Positions 12,770 through 23,000 of a stretch of 64,000 nucleotides of DNA are shown here, piece by piece. This DNA comes from Aldrovandia affinis (lineage: Eukaryota; Chordata; Actinopteri; Notacanthiformes; Halosauridae). The notes below the pieces were generated by a model. That model did no database searches, was not told the DNA's origin, and saw only the letters and a program-made list of their open reading frames with translations. The stretch is taken from contig JAINUG010000026.1 of assembly GCA_029706075.1 (NCBI GenBank), positions 1,781,001-1,845,000 of the forward strand, in the 5' to 3' direction. The translations under genes and the position numbers were made by a program. Each line of letters starts with the position of its first letter. Position 1 is the first letter of the stretch.

Positions 12770-13655
12770 TACACTACCGGTCAAAAGTTTTAGAACACCC
12801 CCATTTTCCAGTTTATACTGAAATTTAAGAAATTTAAGTCCAGTGAATAACCTGAAATGGTACAAAGGTAAGCGGTAAACTGCCTCATAGGTTAAAAAAA
12901 AAGGTTACCAAAAACTGAAAAATAATGTACATTTTTTGGCAGTGAGTAGTTTCCTACACCATCAAAAGGCACTTGGAAACTGGAGGAAACTCTGACAGGA
13001 AGAGGTCTGGCAGACCCAAAGCCATTTCTGAGAGTCAACAACTTGCGTGATAGGTGGCTCACAGGACAACAGCTTCAAGCACAGCTTAACACTGGTCAAA
13101 GTAAGGAAGTCTCAGTTTCAACTGTGAAGAGAAGATTTCGAGCTGCAGGTTTGACAGGTCGAGTGGCAGCAAGAAAGCCATTGCTAAGATGGCAAAAAGG
13201 CTTGCCTGGGCCATGAAGCACCGCCAGTGGACTACTGAAGACTGGAAGAAGGTCTTATGGACCGATGAATCAAAATTTGAAATCTTGAAAGGTTTTTGTA
13301 GGCCGTCAAGTAGGTGAGAGGATGGTTCCTCAGTGTGTGAAACCAACTGTCAAACATGGAGGAGGAAGCGTGATGATCTGGGGCTCTTTTGCTGGTTCCA
13401 GAGTCGGCGACTTGCACAGAGTGACTGTTAACTCACGTTAACCCATTACTTGTTCCCTGAAAATTGCCTTTTTTTATAACTCTGAAATTTACATTATTTT
13501 TCAGTTTTTGGTAGTCTGAACTTTTTTTTTTTTTTTTTCCTCTGGCAGTTTACCGCTTACCTTTGTACCATTTCAGGTTATTCACTGGATTTGAACTGCT
13601 TAAATTTCAGTAAAAAATGGAAAATGGGGGTGTTCTAAGATGTTTATATAGTGTA
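12770..13655 (+). mobile_element. Tc1-like element with long inverted repeats, internally deleted
   Basis: The left end CACTACCGGTCAAAAGTTTT and the right end, in inverted form, are followed by matching GAACACCCCCATTTTCCA, TTACTGAAATTTAAG and a further shared stretch to about 190 bp, including CCAGTGAATAACCTGAAATG and CAAAGGTAAGCGGTAAACTG. Both ends abut TA (12770-12771 and 13654-13655). Long arms are typical of the IR/DR type of fish Tc1 elements, which are usually about 1.6 kb. This copy is only ~886 bp because part of the gene is gone. The outer right end has more substitutions than the left. Confidence 0.93.
12961..13435 (+). pseudogene. Tc1-like transposase fragment
   Basis: Plus-strand pieces match a Tc1 transposase: RSGRPKAISES (from ~12998), a helix-turn-helix region broken by stops, then WAMKHRQWTTEDWKKVLWTD with WTDESKFEIL (13258-13287), which holds the first catalytic Asp, and finally VKHGGGSVMIWGSFAG (from ~13350). 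Sequence for the second and third catalytic acids (usually about 90 and 34 residues further on) is missing; the frame runs straight into the right inverted repeat. Stops and frameshifts occur throughout. Confidence 0.9.
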
Positions 13656-14490
13656 TATAAACACATTCAATTTCATTATTATATTAAGGCGAGTTGTATT
13701 GCTACCATTGTTCTAACAACAATATTACCAGCCTCACTTGACACAGCTAGTTCCCTTCTATAGCACAGAGGTGATTTTTCATACTGTGAAAGACATACTA
13801 AGAAAATAGCAATCATAGACCTACTGTTTTCACCAACCTGAGGGCAAAGTGTACCACCTAATAACATGCAAAGCATCACATTTATATTGATCAAAATATC
13901 CCTATAGGAATCATAACCTTTTCAAAGATTTACAAATGCGTTGTAATTATTTATGTATGATTTAATATGCATTGATTTCTCTGGTTGTCTTTAACTCAAA
14001 TGTACTTCAAATTATATATGTAAATACATCTAATGCTCGTTACATTCTCTTGGGATCACAATTTGAAATTAGCATCCAAATTGTAATTTGCAACCTTGAG
14101 CTCTATATTTGCATGATGTTTGAGTAAAATATAAATTGTTGAATTATTTATGGTCACTCAGATTTGTGTGTGATGTCATACTGTATAACCCATGAATATT
14201 TTGCTAGCCACATTCATTTTTCTCAGTTGTCTCTGTAGTTCCTGCCCATTGATTTATTGTGTTTCCTCAACAGCTAGCATTTCTCCCTTGCCCCCCACCA
14301 TTGTTGCTTTTTGCCACATTTTTATTTGATTCCATCACTCCATCATTGCAGAGGTTGGAACAAGGTTATCTTTCAATTTATCTCAGACATGTTTGATTTC
14401 CTTATTTTAGTGTTTTGTTTTTTCTGCCGTTTATTTTTCTTCCTTTTCATTTATGTTTTATATGAATTTGAGGATACAAGCAAAGCACTG
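13656..14490. other. No recognisable feature
   Basis: AT-rich unique-looking DNA, with no repeat or coding signature. Confidence 0.4.
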
Positions 14491-14504
14491 AAGAAAGATA
14501 GAGC

Positions 14505-14568
<64 letters not shown>
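14505..14568. repeat. (GA)n microsatellite
   Basis: About 30 GA units, immediately 5' of the LINE-derived tail. The related copy at 55 kb has a short imperfect GA tract in the corresponding area, so the array probably grew from a GA-rich LINE segment. Confidence 0.95.
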
Positions 14569-14573
<5 letters not shown>

Positions 14574-14655
14574 ACAGTATAATGTGCTGTGCAGCTACTA
14601 ACATCAATGAGTTCTCAATCATTGGACTGAGGGACTGCAAACCCAAAATATTAGT

Positions 14656-14700
14656 TGCATATATATATATATACTGTATATATATATTTTTTTTTTTTGT
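14656..14700. repeat. (TA)n followed by poly-T
   Basis: ATATATAT with an interrupting CTG, then a run of about 12 T. Simple sequence within the LINE tail region. Confidence 0.85.
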
Positions 14701-14740
14701 TATGTTAATTTGTGTTATTAAAATAGATTTTTTCAGAGAC

Positions 14741-15380
14741 GTTTTGAGCCCTGACGCTATACTGTGAAGGACAGTTAACAGGACAGGGTAGAGATCAGAG
14801 CCACACTCTTTTATAATGTATACACAAACTCCAGACAGTCCTCAGAAATATGTGCTCAATGTGCCAATATTAAGCTCTATTAAAGTTATTGTGCAATAAA
14901 AATAAAACAAATTATTTCCTAATTGCATAACAGGAGCACACAATTAATTCAGACGTGTTTTATTACATTTGCATCCAGATATAACACAATATGCATTACG
15001 TATAATTATACTATTTACCTCACCTACTCACTTTTTTTTTTTTTTAAGACTCAGACTGTCAGCATTAATGCTTTTTGCTGAACAATACATTACTTGTTAT
15101 GGTCCATCTTTCATCATCATCTTTTTTTCCCTTTCCTTCCTTCTTTCTTCTACTCTATCCAACCCAATTAAAACATTAAGTTTATATTATTTAACCCTCG
15201 AGTTCCTGGGCGATTTTATGGTCAAAACTATGAGCCATCTGGAAATCTATATTGTCCACCTGTTCGTTTGTCATTTTAAGTTGATATTTCATGAATCCTT
15301 TCACTTTGCTTTCAGTTGTCAGATAGTTCTCATTTTCTTCTTTTAAACCAAACTAATTTGTTTTTCATGCTTCTGAATTT
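14741..15380. other. No recognisable feature
   Basis: AT-rich DNA. T-rich frames (about 14969-15346) have biased composition and no family resemblance. Confidence 0.4.
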
Positions 15381-15705
15381 TAAATCCAACAACTCAATGG
15401 CTTTTCGATGTTACTTGGAGGATTGTGTTTTCTTCCTTCATCTCCTCCAGTAGCTTGTTGTTATAAGCCATAGCTACTTTGAGTGCCTCTACTTCTGCAA
15501 AATTCCCTTCTAGTAAATTAAGCTTTTTTAATCGCTTGTTAATGCATTCATTTTTTTGATGGTAACATTATCGCATTGTTCACATCAGACACAAACATCG
15601 GCATTTCTTCATTCATTGCTACCCAGTGTGGTTGTTGGCTGGGCGGCTTCTCTTCCTCAGTTTCACTAGAGGACAATATTGATCTAGGTTGCTTAATTTT
15701 GCCAC
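15381..15705 (-). pseudogene. Coiled-coil-like ORF relic, possibly LINE ORF1
   Basis: The minus strand reads about 50 codons from 15705 to 15553, with an acidic segment SSSETEEEKPP and MPMFVSDVNNAIM. After a frameshift it continues as ~50 codons rich in Lys, Glu and Leu, including NLLEGNFAEVEALKVAMAYN and KLLEEMKEENTILQ, which looks like a coiled coil. Composition and layout (acidic N-part, then coiled coil) are compatible with ORF1 of a fish non-LTR retrotransposon or a transposon-linked accessory frame. I do not recognise the exact family. The frameshift, flanking stops and absence of a neighbouring reverse transcriptase make it a relic. Confidence 0.35.
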
Positions 15706-16699
15706 CAAGCATATCTCACTTCATCATTCGCCTTACTACAGATGACAAGATATGTAGCCTGATAAATTTTTCCAGGTGTTACAATTGCAGTAGAATCTCA
15801 AACCTCAGAGTTATGGACTAACCGGTCAACTGAACTTGGTATGAACCTGGAAGTAGCATACGCAACCACGCAATTAGTAGTACAAAGCTCTGATGCACAC
15901 TTTCCATTTATGAAAAAAACCCTCAAAATACTTAAGGGGCTTGTCTAATGTGTTTGATATAAAGAAGGGCCAAAACAAAATTAAACCATTTGTAAAAGAA
16001 GCCAAATATTGCAGGTCACTGGAAATTATATGTGTATAATTCGGAAAGCCAACATATTAATAATACTGTATAATGACTGTGATGTGAATAGGATCCCGAC
16101 TAAAGGTGTTTGTTACCTATCCGTATTGTTGTTGTGTTTTTCCTATGAAATGAGAGTAGCCCATTTGTAAAATAAGGTGGCAGTAATGTAAGTAACAGGT
16201 CAACTCAAATTCTTAATATTGGTGCATTTTTATGTCATTTCAGTTCCATTCTCATTCCAACCTCCATTCCTGATGCGGTCATACCTCAGAAGTTCTATTG
16301 TATTATATTTTTTTATAAATATATAGAGTAAATGCGTTAATCTGCTAAAGTATGTTTTATGTAGAATAGGATAATAGATAAAGAGCTTTGCAGAAAAGTA
16401 TTTATTTTTTATACAAAAAAAGTAATCCCCTAACACATATTCAGAAAGCTCAGTTCAGTATTCACATATATTTTTTTCTATTTTTTTATTTTTCAGTCTT
16501 TACCAGTAAAGTTGCTCAATCTGCTCAATGTAATCTGTTTAGCATATTCAAGCAGAATGCATTTGTGTATTCTGAGGCCTGCAGACTGAAAAAGGTGAGA
16601 ATCTTTCAGAAATAGCAACAAAGAAAATGCAAATAAGGTCTCTCTTTCAGTTACATAAGTATGTAAGTCCCCTAGGTACAACTTTACTGGTTTCATTGG
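15706..16699. other. No recognisable feature
   Basis: AT-rich unique-looking DNA. Short frames only. Confidence 0.4.
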
Positions 16700-17036
16700 T
16701 CAAGATTCCCAGCAGCTATTCCAACCTGCACCCTCCTCATGTCAAATTATTTAAATTAAGCGGCGCTGGGCTTGGTGAATACTTTGATGGGAGACCTACA
16801 GGGAAAGTAGCTGCTGGAATATGTGTTGGGGCCAGTAGTAAAGGTGTTAGCCCCAATGTCCTGGTCAAATTCACTCAAAACTGTCTCTCTACATCTGACC
16901 ACCTAGTCATCCCCGACAAATGATTGGTGACACAATCCCCTGAATTCTCTCCCCACTTTGACTCCCCAGGTCATGGCTGCAAAATGGAATTGAGTTTTCA
17001 GTTTATCTACCTAATAAAATAATAATAATAAATTGA
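16700..17036 (+). mobile_element. 5S-rRNA-derived SINE relic
   Basis: AAGCGGCGCTGGGCTTGG followed by GAATACTTTGATGGGAGACC (about 16757-16799) matches the internal promoter half of vertebrate 5S rRNA (GGGCCTGGTTAGTACTTGGATGGGAGACC-type). The 3' part, with GTAGCTGCTGGAA, GGCCAGTAGTAAAG, GCCCCAATGTCCTGGTCAAA, CTAGTCATCCCC and TTCTCTCCCCACTTTGACTC, matches the body of a common fish SINE built on a 5S-like head. The 5' part of the 5S domain is scrambled and the middle of the SINE is deleted. It is not a 5S gene. Confidence 0.7.
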
Positions 17037-18756
17037 TGATGAAATTAAATAAACTCATCTCAAGATAAATAGTTAGACAACTTGTCACAGCCCAGGTGGC
17101 TCATGGGGTCAGAGGCCAAACAGCTTGTGGGGTCGTACCCAGCTGACTAGTGGGGTTGAAGCCTGGACGGCTTGTGTACTGACCACACAACACAAATTGT
17201 TAAGCCTGGCCACATTGCATACACACTATGTACTAATTTATAGCTTGTTTGGAAATCACTGACTTTGAAAGATTTGTGGGGTTTCACGATCAATAGCGGT
17301 AAACATCGGGCAGAGGGGCAGGAGTGAGGCTTCATGCCAACACTCTCACAATGCCACCCACTGGGATAACACATAGCATCTCTTCTGTCAGTGCAAGTGC
17401 CAACAGCTGAGAAACAGTGAGAGAGCAAGTGAGAGACAATAGGTGAGCAAAAGACCAAAAGAAAGAGTTTTAGGCAACAAGGACATGTTGCGTTGCAAGG
17501 AAGGATTGGACTGAGGTGAACATAAAGGCTACATTTAATATAAAATTGTAGATTTCAACAGTGAAAAAATAAATAAATAAAATAAAGTACAGCAGAACAA
17601 CTAGCGTGACAAATAACAATATAGAGTACATTTCCGGCTTTGTTATAAGTAGGGATTAAGATCGGGACAGATCCCTGATTTAATTAATTCTCAATTCATG
17701 AGAGAAAAATTAGAGCAAGAAAATTTTGCACCACTTCGCGACCATCTAAACTGCCTGAAATGAACGCTGGATTCTGCGTCACTACTGCCTATTTGTCTCT
17801 TTGGAAAGCAATGGAACTTGCTGGAAATATTATCAGACCAGCTGGAAATATCAATCTCAATAAGACAGCCATATTTCAAAAAATTGTAACAGCAAGATTT
17901 AAACATCATTGTTAGCTGATATCTATCTTTGGAATTGTGTTAAGGTAATTATATATAATTGCTTTATCTCACATTGCCTTGCTTTGTATGTTTAGAGTTT
18001 GTTAACTTGGTATGCAGTTATCAAAAAAGAAGTTTCACATACATTCTCATACAGAGTTGCACACTCTCAGTGACACTGCTGGGTCATAATATTTGGATGA
18101 AGTTAGGGGCAATTTAGCACAGGGGCATTTATCAGATATACCAAAACAAGTTCAACAAAAATGAAAGCTTACATGGAAAGTACACTTCAATTTTGCCAGT
18201 ACGAACATGGTATAAGTCTCAATTTAGCAAAATCAGCCTTTGCTTATGGGATGGTGAATGTTCTGGTGAACAAGTTTCAGTTTAATCTTTAAAAAAACTA
18301 TTAAGAGAAGAAAAAAACCAACCTTTCAATATAGAGAAGTTAATCTTTTCTAAAAAAATCTACATAATGTTTGTCTTGGTACAGAGAGAAACAATATGGC
18401 TGCCCCAGCAATCCGGTGCTCAAATAGATTCTACCTGAATTAAGATGCTCGCAACATACTTTGTCAGGCTGACAATATTAAAATCAGAATATTGTAGAGC
18501 TCCTGAGTGATTCAATTGGTGAAGGGACTTAACACAGACACAATGTAAATGGGAGATCGTAGTGGCCGAGGGGCATTCCCATGAACAGGTTAAGGCCGGA
18601 CAAAAGTTATATGCAGCCATTGCTGCTGAACGAAACTCTTCTTCTGGTCCAACGGTCTCCTGGTGAATGGATTCAGAACTGCCTGTTTTGCACTATGGTG
18701 CTCCATTCCTGTCATGTGGGTTATTATTTGTTTTATGCGCTCGATGCTTAAGAGAC
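17037..18756. other. Unassigned stretch
   Basis: Contains a weakly repetitive block, 17090-17180, with GGTGGCTCATGGGGTC, CAGCTTGTGGGGTCG and GACTAGTGGGGTTG, an imperfect ~27-bp tandem motif. The rest is AT-rich and unrecognised. Confidence 0.4.
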
Positions 18757-19190
18757 CTACCGGCCTGTGCCATCAAGCCACTGCAACTAGTCCAGAATGC
18801 TGCCGCACGTCTAGTGTTCAACCAGCCGAAGTTCACCCACGTCACCCCTCTACTCTCCTCTCTGCACTGGCTCCCCATCGCAGCACGCATCAGATTCAAA
18901 TCACTGGTGCTTGCTTTTCAAGCGGCTAGAGGTACTGCTCCCCCATACCTCCAGTCACTCATCACTCCCTACACCCCAGCCAGACCCCTCCGATCCGCCT
19001 CCTCTGGCAAACTGACTGCCCCATCCCTCCGGGCACCTGGCAGCCGCTCCTCGCGGTCTCGTCTCTTCTGTGCTGACCCCTCGGTGGTGGAACAACCTTC
19101 CGCAATTGGTCAGGACCGCGGAATCACTTGCGATCTTCCACAAAAGACTCAAAACCCACCTTTTCAGACTCCACTACCACTGAATTCTGT
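18757..19190 (+). pseudogene. L2 reverse transcriptase C-terminal fragment
   Basis: The frame reads LPACAIKPLQLVQNAAARLV, then HVTPLLSSLHWLPIAARIRF and GTAPPYLQSLITPYTPARPL, the conserved C-terminal segment downstream of the RT palm in L2/CR1-type LINEs. Near 19070 a one-base frameshift breaks the frame; the continuation in another frame retains the typical RWWN and LKTHLF-type positions before a stop near 19181. The catalytic YADD region is not present. The neighbouring upstream codons (18667-18756) show no LINE similarity. Confidence 0.9.
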
Positions 19191-19460
19191 ACATCTAGCT
19201 AATTGGCATCACCACTGCCTACTTCCTCAAAACTATGTATCCCTGCTTACTCCATAAAAAAAAAAAAAAGACTAACCTTTTCCTTCCCAGTGTTACAGGT
19301 ATGGGACGCAGCTGCCTGCAATGATGTCTATCGCTGTATTACTGCACTGATCTCTTGCGCAAACTATGATTGTTCCTACCATGTATTTATGCACATCTTG
19401 TAAGTCGCTCTGGATAAGAGCATCTGCTAAATGCTTAAAATGTAAAAATGTAAAGAGACG
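18757..19460 (+). mobile_element. L2-clade LINE, 3' end (UnaL2-like)
   Basis: A 5'-truncated non-LTR retrotransposon. It starts within the C-terminal part of the reverse transcriptase ORF, runs through a short 3' UTR, and ends in the stem-loop tail AAGTCGCTCTGGATAAGAGC at 19402-19421, followed by ATCTGCTAAATGC and AATGTAA-type repeats to ~19455. The stem CGCTC/GAGC-loop tail is the region recognised by the reverse transcriptase in the eel LINE UnaL2. An inverted fragment of the same family follows directly at 19461-19697. Confidence 0.9.
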
Positions 19461-19697
19461 CATATGGTACAATGCATTTTACATTTACATTTTAAGCATT
19501 TATCCAGCTTGAAAAGCAAGCACCAGTGATTTGAATCTGATGTGTGCTGCGATGGTGAGCCAGTGCAGAGAGGAGAGTAGCTGGAGAGAACACCAGACGT
19601 GCAGCAGCATTCTGGACTAGTTGCAGTGGCTTGATGGCACAGGCTGGTAGGGAATTGCAGTAGTCCCGCCGTGAGATCACCAGTCCAGACGTGAGAT
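19461..19697 (-). mobile_element. Second L2 3' fragment, inverted and deleted
   Basis: The minus strand reads LPACAIKPLQLVQNAAARLV, then a shortened LLSALAHHRSTHQIQI segment, and jumps straight into TAAATGCTTAAAATGTAAAT, the L2 tail. About 450 bp between RT and tail are missing compared with 18757-19460. It sits tail to tail with that copy, making a ~200-bp imperfect palindrome with a spacer. Confidence 0.85.
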
Positions 19698-19785
19698 CAT
19701 CTAATCACAATGCCCTAATATGTCACCTGAGGACCACAAGTTTGTACATGTCTTATCCAATATGGAGATAGATTTTGATTTACCC

Positions 19786-20095
19786 TCCCCACACGAGTCC
19801 GCTGCTCGTTTCTACGAGGCAAGCTAATTCTCAGAGGGCAGCGAACTCTGCTTCCTTCGAGACGGAATTCGCCCACCCACGTTCTGGAAACTCCCGTACG
19901 TGCATCACGGCGGACCCGAGCCGGCTCACCCTCCCCCCTGCCCCTGGGGCGGACAGCCAAATGCCGCCCGCAACCAGGGCCAGTCTGGTAGAGACGGGTT
20001 TCGAACCACGTCTCTGACAGGCAGCGCACACCGTATTGGACCAGCCAAAATACGATGCTTTAGACCGCTACGCTATTCGCCGCCCGTCGTTCTTC
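19786..20095 (-). mobile_element. tRNA-derived SINE (family A), full-length-like
   Basis: On the minus strand the head has an A-box-like AATAGCGTAGCGGTCTAAAG and the B-box-like TGGTTCGAAACCCGTC, followed by CTGGCCCTGGTTGCGGGCGG and CATTTGGCTGTCCGCCCCAG, the same body as the copies at 2674, 26050 and 35538. Its 3' part differs more than the others, and no target duplication could be set. GC content is much higher than the surroundings. Confidence 0.75.
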
Positions 20096-23000
20096 ATTTC
20101 TAAGCTCACAGCACGTGATATAGGTTTGTCCAATTTCCTTGAAAATATGCAGAGATATCCCTAACGTGTTGTAATTAAATACTATATAATCTTTTATGAT
20201 CTGGGACATCTAAAATTTGGATTTTTTGTAAACATTTGATTTATCTAATATATCTCACCCCACTAATAGATCTCATGGAAATAGGGAAACGGTGCACTTT
20301 GTCTCTGAACAACATTGATGAAAGGAAAACGCTTGCTTTTTCGACCTAAAATAATAAATTGCAGTACACGTTGTGCGAGAACTTGACACATACAGTACTT
20401 AAATGCAATGGAGAGAAAGAGAGAAAAAAATCTGCTGTAACATGTATGAGGCAGGATGGAGACAGGCATGAGGGAAATGGATTGAGGTGAACAAAAGGTG
20501 AGGTTTCATTTGAAACAGATTCCCACAGTGAAATAATTCAAATAAGGTATTGACAAAACACTTGGCAAAAAAGGACAAATAGCACTGCAGGGTCAATTTT
20601 ACTCTTCGTCATAAACATTTTAATCCCCTGTACTGAAGCTGCTGTATGCTGATTGCCTGACTAGTTTATTGACGCTAACATTCCTTGATCTTTCATTCAC
20701 TGTCACCCATGGTGTTGTACAGCAGCTATACAGTCCAGATGAACATAGAGCATTTTTTAAATGTCCTTCAGATGCTTCAGTCGCCCAACCAACTAAAAAT
20801 ACTAATCCTCGGAGCACACCGAGTGAACAAGCCCCCAGTCTTGTGTAAGATTGACCAAAGTACTTAGCTACATAGCTTTTTTAAGATGGTGTTATGAATT
20901 ATGAGAAAGAGTAGTTTACAGTAGAATCCTCATACATATAGAAAGTATAATTTAAAAACTTTGCTTTACAGACTATGGACAAGATCACTTATTGAGATGA
21001 TGCACAGGCAGTGACATTTCAAACATTTGAGTAAGTGGTTGTAATTGCAATTTTATTTGACTTTTATTCGTCTTGATTTTTTGCAGCTTTGCTGAAACTG
21101 AGATTTGACGACAGATTATGGGCTCTTGTTTTATTTTCAAAGCTGATAATAGTTAATCCAGGATGGTGGCGCATTGCCTAAATCAGTTTCCAAATGAGAA
21201 AAGCATATTTCAGACTAGGAAGCCGATACAGAAGAGGAAGACATGTGGCCAAATGTTAGTTCAGCTTGTGTTTTTTCATCAAAGCCTCTTATATTAAAAC
21301 ATGTTTATTAACAGTATTACCTACATTTCATTGATGCATATCCGATGCCCCACAGCCAAAAGATCCCTCCTCTTCCATGCATTCATATCCAACGACAGAA
21401 ATCGCTCAGGACATTGCTTCATGATACACCATCCAATTATGAACTCCATTTTATTGTAGTGAATATTTAATATGTAACATAACAAAACCCAGTGTGCATA
21501 TATCCACATATGTATTAAAAAAAACACACAATTTGACAGGTGTAATGATGGTCTCTCTCTCATTAAAGTGTATTGAACCACTCCTTACTAAGCTCAAATA
21601 CTTTGAACTGCTTAGTTGACTACAAATTGTCTTGTGTGATGAGGGATTTATCACTTATCTGTCCAATCTGTTCATATATGTGCATTAATAACATCACCAA
21701 AGTAGCACATAATGCCTGTGTTTTATTTCAAATGTGGTCTGGGTGGACAAAATCCAAACAAATTATCAGACACAAAACTTGCACAGCTCTGAACTGCCTA
21801 TTTTTCTCATCGTTTACTTGTGGTTTACAAGCAAGCAACAGCTCCCACAACACTCTTGAATTTCAGAAAGTGCATTGCTTTCCATTGGAATATCCAACCA
21901 AGACAGCTGGTTTCAACAGTAACATCTATCTATTCACTGCACCCTCCAGTCCCATTTGCTTGACTAATCTGGCCTGAAAATGAGACAAAACAATGAATAC
22001 CCCAGTAGCAAGAAACTTTCTTAATATTTAAAATATATATATATTGATAGCAACTGATACTTTGTGGCATTAAATATCAAATGCTTATCAAATATTTTTT
22101 TCCAAAAATCTCAGTTTAAACCAATCTCAGCAAAATTCAGCACTTGACATATATGTTTGCTTTCTTCCCACAGGGTAATTTTTTTTACAAAGAAAAAAGA
22201 GAAGCACATATTAAACTGGCCAAGTGAGAACAAAGCAACATGGCACTGTAATGTAATGCAAATACTGTAATGTTCAATTGTTCTACACAACATCCACAAT
22301 GATATCTCACAACTGTACCTAGACAGCTTGGAAGCACCAGAATAGCTCTGTGTCCTCACAGAGTGGACAGAAAAGCTCCAGATCCAGTCAAACAGAGACA
22401 AGATGAGCACGCACTTGTGTCACGGCTCATCTGTCTGCATGTTTGCTTGCTTTGCATACATCATCGCAGCAGATGGGAAAACAGGAGCATATGCAGAAAT
22501 GAAGCTTGCTTTGATAATAAACTTTTAATGTGCCTGCCTTGGCAAGTTTACAGTTATTTGTCAGCCGTGCTAATTCATTCATGGTCCTATTTTCATATCA
22601 AAGATACTTTAGGAAAAAAAGGTCCCTGTACAATCAATATCACACTAACATCCTCCCGTGTAATAATATGCGTTTGATTACATTTGATGGAATCTGAGGG
22701 AAAATCTGTCAGTGATACAGCAGCTTTAGTTTAATCCTGGTCACATCAAAGATCAGTATGAATTGAAAATACACAAAGGAAGCTAAGAAGAAATTAAAAT
22801 ATATGCTACATGTAAATGTATATTTACTTTACACCAGATTCAGTGTCACAACAAGAACTGCTGTACCTTTCTATCCAGCAGTATTGACATGCTACAACAA
22901 TATCACAGCAACACTGTAAAAACAATTTGCCTAAGCATCCTGTTACATAATTGACACACTGTGGTGTTCTTCCAACAAAGGTGACATTTTTATATTTCTT

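Larger units (their letters stand above)
14491..14740 (+). mobile_element. LINE 3' end, same family as 54275-55450
   Basis: Positions 14570-14660 match 55262-55350 almost base for base: GACAGTATAATGTGCTGTGC, AGCTACTAACATCAAT and GGACTGAGGGACT, then CAAACCCAAAA. More diverged TTTGTGTTATT sequence follows. Immediately 5' lies a (GA)n run. The copy is strongly 5'-truncated: no reverse transcriptase remains. Confidence 0.75.

Noticed and set aside
16757-16799. 5S rRNA gene or pseudogene
   Set aside because: Only the promoter half is 5S-like, and the flanking sequence is SINE body.
18667-19257. Host gene of 196 codons
   Set aside because: The protein is the C-terminal reverse transcriptase segment of an L2 LINE, with a frameshift and an L2 tail following.
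17400-20560. Similarity between 17505-17620 and 20480-20580 (GGATTG..GAGGTGAAC..AAAGG)
   Set aside because: Only scattered short matches in AT-rich sequence; not clearly above chance by eye.
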